From Thermoanaerobacterium thermosulfurigenes (GTDB taxonomy: Bacteria; Bacillota; Thermoanaerobacteria; Thermoanaerobacterales; Thermoanaerobacteraceae), in NCBI RefSeq assembly GCF_051201035.1, contig NZ_JBPODR010000040.1, positions 1 through 12,166 of the forward strand: a DNA stretch of 12,166 nt, written 5' to 3'. The notes under the pieces are model-generated. The model searched no databases. It was not told the DNA's origin and was given only the letters and a program-made list of their open reading frames with translations. The first letter of the stretch is position 1, and every line of letters starts with the position of its first letter. Below are positions 6,926 through 12,166 of the stretch, piece after piece. The position numbers and the translations under genes are program-made.

Positions 6926-7254
6926 TCTTCATCAGTCCTTATGCCAGAAAGTCCTTTTAAATAATTGTTTTCTGCCTCATACCCTTTTAATTTAATATCC
7001 AGTGTTTGATTATCTCTTACTAGCTGGAAATATTTAAATCTCATAGCGGAATACTTTGATGCCAACATTATAAGCTGTTTTCTTATATCTTTATCATCAG
7101 GATTTTTTCGTTCCATCCAATACGCTTTAATACCCATCTCAAAAATAGCTCTGTAACAGTCTTCACTGCTGAAACCGTCCTTTTCCAAATCCTCTTTTAA
7201 TTCTTTTATTTCTTCCATTTGTTCGTCACTTATTTCAAATGATACTTTCTTCAT
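6922..7254 (-). CDS. Ribbon-helix-helix-like protein with C-terminal coiled coil
   Basis: The chosen start is ATG 7252-7254, giving 110 residues. It is preceded by AAAGGA with about 8 nt spacing, and MKKVSFEIS is a natural N-terminus. Upstream in-frame ATGs at 7276-7278 and 7261-7263 would overlap or precede this ribosome site. Residues 2-9 (KKVSFEIS) look like the beta strand of an RHH/Arc-type DNA-binding fold, followed by helices at about 10-24 and 30-45. Residues about 55-101 are charged and helical and look like a coiled coil. RHH proteins are usually dimeric transcription regulators, but small RHH-like proteins also serve other roles. It is the first gene after the second fluoride riboswitch and overlaps the HEAT gene by 4 nt. 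Function is not recognised. Confidence 0.8.
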   Translation of the reverse strand: MKKVSFEISDEQMEEIKELKEDLEKDGFSSEDCYRAIFEMGIKAYWMERKNPDDKDIRKQLIMLASKYSAMRFKYFQLVRDNQTLDIKLKGYEAENNYLKGLSGIRTDEE

Positions 7255-7310
7255 CACGATCATCCTTTCATATATCAACTATTTTTTATTATCATGCTCT
7301 ATCCTTAAAG

Positions 7311-7347
7311 TAAAACAAAAATAGCTCCTACTAAATGTAGAAGCCAT
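7311..7347 (-). terminator. Fluoride riboswitch-controlled terminator of the RHH-HEAT-MFS operon
   Basis: On the minus strand ATGGCTTCTAC (7337-7347), a 5-nt loop, GTAGGAGCTAT (7321-7331), then TTTTGTTTTA. The stem is 11 bp with two G-U pairs. Its 5' arm contains the GGCTTC needed for the aptamer pseudoknot, so fluoride binding should prevent termination (an ON switch). Confidence 0.88.
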
Positions 7348-7382
7348 TAGCCATCAAAGCAATTAAGGTGAGCTTCATCACC
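7337..7382 (-). ncRNA. Fluoride riboswitch (crcB motif) upstream of the RHH-HEAT-MFS operon
   Basis: On the minus strand the aptamer opens GGTGATGAAGCTCACC (P1 GGTGA/TCACC, loop containing GAAGC), then TTAATT, a short P3 GCT-TTGAT-GGC, then TAATGGCTTCTAC. GCTTC pairs with loop GAAGC as the pseudoknot that defines the fold. The first 24 nt are identical to the eno leader aptamer. P3 has only three pairs, and the usual TGATGG junction reads TAATGG, so affinity may differ. The aptamer starts about 12 nt after the predicted transcription start. Confidence 0.9.
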
Positions 7383-7401
7383 ATAATATTCTTTTAACTA
7401 T

Positions 7402-7410
7402 ATTATACCA
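7402..7410 (-). promoter_or_regulatory. Extended -10 promoter for the second fluoride riboswitch
   Basis: On the minus strand TGGTATAAT: a perfect TATAAT (7402-7407) with TG one base upstream. No convincing -35 is seen at 16-18 bp. The start point near 7395 places the aptamer at once in the leader. The element lies just past the stop of MFS transporter 1. Confidence 0.65.
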
Positions 7411-7415
7411 TAAAT

Positions 7416-8603
7416 TTATCTGCTTGATCTAACAAATAACACATACCAAAAAAGCGCAATCATTTCGGCTATTATTGAATATAGAAATATAAAATTGATA
7501 GAATGAGCATATAAGTATCCGAAAATAGTACTTCCTAAAAACATAGAAAATCCTGTAACAGCACTGAATACACCAAACGCCTTGCCTCGCTCAGAAATAT
7601 ACGTAATATCGGTAATTACAGACCTCATCGTAGTTTCTTGCATACTTGTAATAAATCCCCATATAAGCATTGAAACGATAGCCAAAACTGGCATATTTGA
7701 AAAGACCATGAAAGTCATCAAAAAGGTCGATATTGGAAGCACTGCTAACGACAAAAAACCTTTCTTGTCATAAAATTTTCCAATGAATACTGCACTTACT
7801 CCATCTACCGCCATTGCTAATGCGTACAAAAGTGGAATAGCATCTTGGCTTAACACTTTATGACTCAAAAAATGATATGAAATAATCGGATAATTAGCAA
7901 ATCCGAGCATTGCAAAAAATATAAAAAGCATGTAATATAAATACTGCCTTGAAAAGTTTTTATTCAACAAATCTACATTTTTAGATGCATTTTTTGTATT
8001 TTTCTCCAATTCTGCAGGATTAGTGACTTTGCTTCGAGCGTATATTACAAATATAACAGTAAGTATTGCTGGAATCCACATCAAAATAAATCCCGTCTTA
8101 TAACTACCAGCAAAAGATATAACAAAAGTAAAAATCAAAGGTCCTATAATACCACCAATTTGATCAAGCAACTCATGTAATCCAAAACCTAATCCAGTTC
8201 CTATTTTTTTACTTACATGTGATAAAATAGTATCTTTGCCTGGACTTCTTATTGCTTTTCCGGTTCGCTCCAATATTATTAACAGCGCTGCTATTGGCCA
8301 TTTACCTGTAATAGCTAAAAGAGGTACAGAAATAAGCATTCCATATCCTAATATCGTCCAAAGCCATGGTTTTGATGTCTTATCTATAGCATATCCTACT
8401 GGTATTCTAATAGCAGACGCCAAAAATTCACCAATACCCGTAACAATGCCAACGATTAGTGCATTTGCACCTAACAACTTCAAATATGGACCATACACAC
8501 TTCTTGCACCTTCATAAGTTATATCTCCAAATGCACTAACTATACCAAGTAGAAGTATAACACTAATTGCCACTTTTTTATCTTTATCATCAATTTTCAT
8601 CAT
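7416..8603 (-). CDS. MFS transporter 1, downstream of enolase
   Basis: This 395-residue major facilitator with about 12 membrane segments belongs to a widespread subfamily recognisable by ITYEGARSVYGPYLKLLGA near the N-terminus, RIPVGYAIDKTSK, the motif ERTGKAIRSPGKDTILS and FGLHELLDQIGGIIGPL. The last two correspond in place to DGIGKGLKDAPRDALVA and FGFQRMLDTLGSFIGPL of MFS transporter 2, so the two are distant relatives. The substrate is unknown. The start ATG (8601-8603) has AAAGGA 8 nt upstream, and the next codon is also ATG. It lies 134 bp after eno, separated by a hairpin terminator and a weak possible promoter, so it may be partly co-transcribed with fluoride-controlled eno. No terminator follows: its transcripts would run into the second fluoride leader. 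Confidence 0.9.
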   Translation of the reverse strand: MMKIDDKDKKVAISVILLLGIVSAFGDITYEGARSVYGPYLKLLGANALIVGIVTGIGEFLASAIRIPVGYAIDKTSKPWLWTILGYGMLISVPLLAITGKWPIAALLIILERTGKAIRSPGKDTILSHVSKKIGTGLGFGLHELLDQIGGIIGPLIFTFVISFAGSYKTGFILMWIPAILTVIFVIYARSKVTNPAELEKNTKNASKNVDLLNKNFSRQYLYYMLFIFFAMLGFANYPIISYHFLSHKVLSQDAIPLLYALAMAVDGVSAVFIGKFYDKKGFLSLAVLPISTFLMTFMVFSNMPVLAIVSMLIWGFITSMQETTMRSVITDITYISERGKAFGVFSAVTGFSMFLGSTIFGYLYAHSINFIFLYSIIAEMIALFWYVLFVRSSR

Positions 8604-8648
8604 ATCAAATCCTTTTTGCTGTGGTCCTTTTTTTATTGCTCTTCTCGC

Positions 8649-8677
8649 TAATTATTTTAATTAATAAATTAGACCAA
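8649..8677 (-). promoter_or_regulatory. Possible weak promoter for MFS transporter 1
   Basis: On the minus strand TTGGTC (8672-8677), a 17-bp spacer and TAATTA (8649-8654). The sequence here is very AT-rich, so chance matches are likely. Confidence 0.3.
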
Positions 8678-8719
8678 AATGGCTAACAACAGTCATTAAT
8701 TAATGATGCTGTTAGCCAT
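8674..8719 (-). terminator. Probable terminator of eno
   Basis: On the minus strand ATGGCTAACA (8710-8719) pairs with TGTTAGCCAT (8679-8688), enclosing a second palindrome CATTAATTAATG (8694-8705), then TTTTGG. The outer 10-bp stem is perfect. The U-tract is short, so some read-through to MFS transporter 1 is likely. Confidence 0.7.
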
Positions 8720-8737
8720 CCTTTCTAAACTCTATAG

Positions 8738-10024
8738 TTATTTCCTTAAATTATAAAATATATCTTTTCCTTTAAATACAGCGCTATCTCCCAATAACTC
8801 TTCAATCCTTAAAAGCTGATTGTACTTAGCTATTCTTTCAGTCCTGCATGGAGCACCGCTTTTTATCTGTCCAGCATTTACTGCTACTGCTACATCTGCC
8901 ATTGTTGTATCTTCTGTTTCACCTGAGCGGTGGGAAATAACAGTAGTATAGTTAGCTTTCTGAGCCATTTGTATTGTATCCAGTGTCTCTGATAAAGTGC
9001 CTATTTGATTCAACTTAATTAAAATAGAATTGGCAATATTTTTCTCTATACCCTCTTTAAATATCTCTGGATTTGTAACAAAAATATCATCACCTACTAA
9101 TTGAATCTTGCCACCAAGCTGAGACGTAAGCAATGCCCATCCATCCCAATCATCCTCTGCAAGTCCATCTTCAATGGACACAATAGGATATTTATTAATC
9201 CATTCTGAATAGAGATCAATCAACTCACTTGATGTACGACTTACTTTTTCACCTTCAAATACATATTTTCCATCAATATAAAACTCAGACGCAGCAGGGT
9301 CAATCGCTATAGCTACATCTTCTCCTGGTCTGTAATCTGTTTTTTCTATTGCCTCGATTAAAAGTTTCAATGCATCTTCATTTGTCGAAAGATTCGGAGC
9401 AAACCCACCTTCATCACCTACAGATGTGCTAAAGCCCCTGCTTTTTAAAACATTTTTTAAAGTTTGATAAACTTCTGAGCACATTCTCAATGCAGTCGAA
9501 AAACTATCTGCACCAATAGGAACAATCATAAACTCCTGGACATCAACAGTATTGTCTGCATGTTTTCCTCCATTTAATATATTCATCATTGGCATCGGCA
9601 GTTCGTACGAATTTGTGCCTCCAATATACTTAAAAAGCGGTATATTTAAATAATTCGATGCTGCCTTAGCCACTGCCAACGATACACCTAAAATTGCATT
9701 TGCACCAAGCTTTGACTTGTTTTTTGTGCCATCTAATGAAATAAGCAAATGATCTATTTTTCTTTGTTCAAATACATCCATATCAGTAATCTCTTTTGCA
9801 ATAATGTTGTTGACATTGTCAACTACATTTTTAACACCTTTGCCATGATATCTCTTTTTGTCATTTTCCCTTAATTCTACGGCTTCTTTTGTACCTGTAG
9901 AAGCTCCAGAAGGAACGGCTGCCCTTCCTATAATACCATTTTCCAATATAACGTCAACTTCTACTGTAGGATTCCCTCTTGAATCTAAAATTTCCCTTGC
10001 TTTTACTGAAGTAATTCGTGGCAT
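8738..10024 (-). CDS. eno: Enolase (phosphopyruvate hydratase)
   Basis: This full-length 428-residue enolase converts 2-phosphoglycerate to phosphoenolpyruvate in cytoplasmic glycolysis. Family landmarks are present: AREILDSRGNPTVEVDV, SGASTG at 39-44, GGKHADN with His155, catalytic Glu205 in GDEGGFAP, catalytic Lys337 in ILIKLNQIG and SHRSGET with His365. The Mg2+ ligands are Asp242 (IDPAAS), Glu285 (SIEDG) and Asp312 (GDD). The start ATG (10022-10024) has AAGGAGG at 10034-10040. Enolase is inhibited by fluoride through a Mg-fluoride-phosphate complex, and the gene's leader carries a fluoride riboswitch with terminator, so expression should rise when fluoride accumulates. The gene stands apart from other glycolytic genes. 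Confidence 0.98.
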   Translation of the reverse strand: MPRITSVKAREILDSRGNPTVEVDVILENGIIGRAAVPSGASTGTKEAVELRENDKKRYHGKGVKNVVDNVNNIIAKEITDMDVFEQRKIDHLLISLDGTKNKSKLGANAILGVSLAVAKAASNYLNIPLFKYIGGTNSYELPMPMMNILNGGKHADNTVDVQEFMIVPIGADSFSTALRMCSEVYQTLKNVLKSRGFSTSVGDEGGFAPNLSTNEDALKLLIEAIEKTDYRPGEDVAIAIDPAASEFYIDGKYVFEGEKVSRTSSELIDLYSEWINKYPIVSIEDGLAEDDWDGWALLTSQLGGKIQLVGDDIFVTNPEIFKEGIEKNIANSILIKLNQIGTLSETLDTIQMAQKANYTTVISHRSGETEDTTMADVAVAVNAGQIKSGAPCRTERIAKYNQLLRIEELLGDSAVFKGKDIFYNLRK

Positions 10025-10060
10025 AATATGTATCCTCCTTTAGATAATTTTAAATTTATA

Positions 10061-10106
10061 ATAATAAAAGCTGATAACTCCTATACTTATATAGAAGCCA
10101 TCAGCT
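10061..10106 (-). terminator. Fluoride riboswitch-controlled terminator of eno
   Basis: On the minus strand AGCTGATGGCTTCTATA (10090-10106), loop TAAG, TATAGGAGTTATCAGCT (10069-10085), then TTTATTAT. The stem is 17 bp with three G-U pairs. It shares both the P3 3' strand and the pseudoknot strand with the aptamer, so ligand binding and termination are mutually exclusive. Confidence 0.9.
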
Positions 10107-10137
10107 AAAATTAGCAATTAAGGTGAGCTTCATCACC
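10092..10137 (-). ncRNA. Fluoride riboswitch (crcB motif) in the eno leader
   Basis: On the minus strand the aptamer reads GGTGATGAAGCTCACC (P1), TTAATT, P3 GCTAA-TT-TTAGC, then TGATGGCTTCTA. GAAGC in the P1 loop pairs with GCTTC near the 3' end, the fluoride-aptamer pseudoknot. All conserved landmarks, including TGATGG, are present. Fluoride riboswitches upstream of enolase genes are known. Confidence 0.95.
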
Positions 10138-10177
10138 TAATAAAATTATTTACTTTTAACTATAATTTTCTAACTAT

Positions 10178-10206
10178 AGTTTAAACAAATTAATTGTAGA
10201 AGTCAA
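10178..10206 (-). promoter_or_regulatory. Promoter for the fluoride riboswitch/eno transcript
   Basis: On the minus strand TTGACT (10201-10206), a 17-bp spacer and TAAACT (10178-10183); predicted start near 10171. An alternative or second promoter is TTGTTT (10183-10188) with an 18-bp spacer to TATAGT (10159-10164), which would start nearer the aptamer. The region is rich in AACTATA repeats on both strands. The -35 lies 8 bp past the stop of the dynamin-like gene. Confidence 0.55.
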
Positions 10207-10213
10207 TATCTTT

Positions 10214-11986
10214 TTAGGATGATTGCCTAATTTCGGCAATTATATCATTTAATTTGCTTTTCAATTCGTAAATATTTTTCAACATATTTAGATACAAATC
10301 TTTTTCTTTTTGAAAGCTATCTTTGTCAAGTTCATAATCAGTTTTTGTTTTAGCAAGAAGTTTTTTAACCGTTTCAAACATAGATTGCAATTTTGAATTC
10401 ATATCCTTTTCAAATTCACTAAAACTTTCTTCAATTCTTCTTAACAAATCATATCTTATGCGGCCTAAATTTCTATCAATATCTACATGAATCCTGCTTA
10501 CAATACCATTTAATATAATCTTGCCAGCAATTTTTTTGGGCAAGAAATAAGTAAAAATTACCGGATCGATTTCCAATGCATCTACATCATATCCTATTTT
10601 GTACGTAAATTTACTTTCTGATGTAATTCCATCTCTGCACTTAAAATATTCTAAATCTATACCAAACAACTCATTTGCCACAGATTTTATTTCATCAATG
10701 ACTTCATTAATCCTTGAAAAATAATTTGATAATGCCACATTATACTGTTTCTCAATATCCCTTTCAATTTCCATTTTTATTATTTCAAATTCTTCTACTA
10801 TTGTTTTTTCAACATATTCCTCAAGTTCTCGTTTCTGATCAATTCTACTTAATTTTAAAATGCTGTTATAATGTTCTTTTGTTCTTTCTGAAACTCTCAA
10901 GCTTAAATATTGTTTATATTCCTCGGCTTTCTCATCAAAATTTTGTAAAATATTTTTCATGTCGCCTTGAAATAATAAATATATTTCATTTTTATTTTTC
11001 TCAACTTTTCTAATAAAGTTTTCAAAGGCTTTTATATTAGATTCTAAATGTTCTAAAGGAATTTGTTTTAATTTTATGCTGCTTTCAATAAAAGTTTGGC
11101 ACATTGAAATGATCCGATCAATATTTTTAGCATAACTTTCAAGCAATACTTTTTCTTTTTCTGTCATTAGAAAATTTTGTAAGTCAACTTCAAGCTTTTT
11201 TGCTCTACTCTTTTCAATTGCTTCATTATCTTTCGAAATTTTGCCTTCTAACGCCAATTTAGCAGAAATTGGATATATAATAATATTATCATGCTTCGTA
11301 ATTTCTTTTATAATATTTTCATTAAATTTAATTATCTCATCTAATTCTATTTCACTTACATAGTCAATTTTGTTTAAAACAAAAAATATCTTGTTGACAT
11401 TCTCTGATATTTGAGACAAAAACTCTTTTTCCAATTCACTTATAGGAGGATCCACCGAAAGTAAAAAAATCACAGCATCAGCTTTATTTATATAACCATA
11501 TGCGACATCTGTATTATGCTTGTATACCGATCCAATACCAGGTGTGTCTATAATTACTACATCATTGCTTACAAACTCAAAAGGATATCCTATATGTATC
11601 TCTTTGACTTTTTTTATGTTTTTAGGATTGTTCTTCTCTGTGCAGTATAAATCCAATTCTTTTACATCAATATTATCAATCCTACCATCTTCGTACAGTA
11701 CTTTTGCCCATACTTCAATACTATATTGAACTTTTGTTATAACAGATGTTAAGGGAACGACTCCTGTAGGAAGCATATCAATTCCCAATATATAATTGGT
11801 GAATGTCGATTTTCCTCTTTTAAATTGTCCTAACACTACAAGATAAAAGACATTACTGCTAAATTTATCTTTAATATCTGATATAGCATCTTCTATTGCT
11901 TCAACACTTATATCTTTTGATATACTTTCTACTTTTTCAAATATTTCATCTAATTTTTTCCTCATACTACTATATCGCTCCTTCAT
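10214..11986 (-). CDS. Bacterial dynamin-like GTPase
   Basis: The 590-residue large GTPase has its G domain near the N-terminus: P-loop GQFKRGKST (53-61), G2 Thr80 in VPLTSVIT, G3 DTPG (147-150), G4 NKID (205-208) and G5-like SAK (241-243). Residues about 250-440 are long charged helices (neck/trunk coiled coil). A more hydrophobic stretch follows at about 475-497 (DPVIFTYFLPKKIAGKIILN), with DRNLGRIRYDLL after it, which could be the membrane-touching paddle region seen in this family. A coiled coil ends the protein. Bacterial dynamin-like proteins remodel or protect membranes; the exact role here is unknown. It is a single-unit form, about half the length of double dynamins such as B. subtilis DynA. 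The start is uncertain: ATG at 11984-11986 has only GGATG nearby, while ATG at 11963-11965 has AAGGAG but 12 nt away. Confidence 0.9.
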   Translation of the reverse strand: MKERYSSMRKKLDEIFEKVESISKDISVEAIEDAISDIKDKFSSNVFYLVVLGQFKRGKSTFTNYILGIDMLPTGVVPLTSVITKVQYSIEVWAKVLYEDGRIDNIDVKELDLYCTEKNNPKNIKKVKEIHIGYPFEFVSNDVVIIDTPGIGSVYKHNTDVAYGYINKADAVIFLLSVDPPISELEKEFLSQISENVNKIFFVLNKIDYVSEIELDEIIKFNENIIKEITKHDNIIIYPISAKLALEGKISKDNEAIEKSRAKKLEVDLQNFLMTEKEKVLLESYAKNIDRIISMCQTFIESSIKLKQIPLEHLESNIKAFENFIRKVEKNKNEIYLLFQGDMKNILQNFDEKAEEYKQYLSLRVSERTKEHYNSILKLSRIDQKRELEEYVEKTIVEEFEIIKMEIERDIEKQYNVALSNYFSRINEVIDEIKSVANELFGIDLEYFKCRDGITSESKFTYKIGYDVDALEIDPVIFTYFLPKKIAGKIILNGIVSRIHVDIDRNLGRIRYDLLRRIEESFSEFEKDMNSKLQSMFETVKKLLAKTKTDYELDKDSFQKEKDLYLNMLKNIYELKSKLNDIIAEIRQSS

Positions 11987-12005
11987 TGGATTACATCCAT
12001 ATTGT

Positions 12006-12047
12006 AAATTTGAAATTCAGGTATTGACATACCTGAATTTCAAATTT
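12006..12047. repeat. Perfect 19-bp inverted repeat upstream of the dynamin-like gene
   Basis: AAATTTGAAATTCAGGTAT (12006-12024), loop TGAC, then its exact reverse complement (12029-12047). As RNA it would form a very stable hairpin on either strand. It could be the terminator of a minus-strand gene beyond the right edge, but the T-tract is poor in that direction (AAATTTACAAT). On the plus strand it is followed by TATATAG. It could also be a large operator. Confidence 0.8.
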
Positions 12048-12053
12048 TATATA
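12024..12053 (+). promoter_or_regulatory. Rightward promoter-like sequence with -35 spanning the loop of the inverted repeat
   Basis: TTGACA (12024-12029) spans the 4-nt loop of the inverted repeat. It is followed after 17 bp by TTATAT (12047-12052) or after 18 bp by TATATA (12048-12053). Transcription would run out of the right edge of the window. Confidence 0.4.
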
Positions 12054-12100
12054 GCCACTACATATTATTTTACTAAAACTTCGCACATAAATAATTACTC

Positions 12101-12115
12101 TGTTCCTTGAAAACT
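12101..12115 (+). promoter_or_regulatory. boxA-like sequence, possible rRNA-operon leader
   Basis: TGTTCCTTGAAAACT closely resembles the TGTTCTTTGAAAACT-type boxA found in leaders and 16S-23S spacers of Firmicute rRNA operons. It lies about 40 nt after the start point of the rightward promoter-like sequence. No rRNA is visible in the window. The rest of 12054-12166 shows no gene. Confidence 0.35.
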
Positions 12116-12166
12116 TAATGCTTTGCCAGAAAAAAGTAATAGTAATTTACACAATTATGCACACTT

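Noticed and set aside
10221..10239. Hairpin ATTGCC...GGCAAT at the end of the dynamin-like coding region
   Set aside because: A short 6-bp stem inside the reading frame with no U-tract; not enough to call a terminator.
12155..12163. TTATGCACA, a match to a loose DnaA-box consensus
   Set aside because: A single site at the window edge with no cluster, no dnaA/dnaN gene and no AT-rich unwinding region that stands out from the AT-rich background.
1..12166. CRISPR array, insertion sequence, prophage or tRNA gene
   Set aside because: No regularly spaced repeats, transposase, integrase or phage genes and no cloverleaf were seen. The two similar leader segments at 7337-7382 and 10092-10137 are explained as fluoride riboswitches, not as a mobile repeat.

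Overview
The window looks like chromosomal DNA of a low-GC, spore-former-type anaerobic Firmicute, probably a thermophilic clostridium of the Thermoanaerobacterium/Thermoanaerobacter kind. This is inferred from the AT-rich codon use, strong AGGAGG-type ribosome binding sites, an S-box (SAM-I) leader, crcB-motif (fluoride) leaders and the protein mix. It is an impression and was not checked by a search. Nearly all genes are on the minus strand; only a small exported protein at the left edge, and possibly an unseen transcript leaving at the right edge, run on the plus strand.

Left part (1-5330). A small Met-rich exported protein (+) converges on a divergent NRAMP-family metal transporter (-). 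The NRAMP gene has a clear promoter and a Fur-box-like dyad at its start point. Next comes metY (O-acetylhomoserine sulfhydrylase, -), preceded by a complete SAM-I riboswitch with terminator and a consensus promoter. Then comes polX (DNA polymerase X with a PHP exonuclease domain, -).

Central part (5284-10210) is the most interesting. Transcription runs right to left: promoter, fluoride riboswitch with terminator, enolase (eno), terminator, MFS transporter 1, then a second promoter and second fluoride riboswitch with terminator, then a tightly coupled three-gene operon. That operon encodes a ribbon-helix-helix/coiled-coil protein, a zinc-ribbon/HEAT-repeat protein and MFS transporter 2, and ends in a strong terminator. 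Enolase is the classic fluoride-sensitive enzyme, so a fluoride switch on eno makes sense. The second switch puts three genes with no obvious fluoride role under the same signal, which suggests an accessory fluoride-response module. No crcB/Fluc or CLC-F gene is visible in the window.

Right part (10214-12166). A single-GTPase bacterial dynamin-like protein (-) is followed by about 180 bp without a gene. That stretch holds a perfect 19-bp inverted repeat, a rightward TTGACA-type promoter-like sequence and a boxA-like sequence. Together these resemble the leader of an rRNA operon lying beyond the right edge, though this remains a guess.
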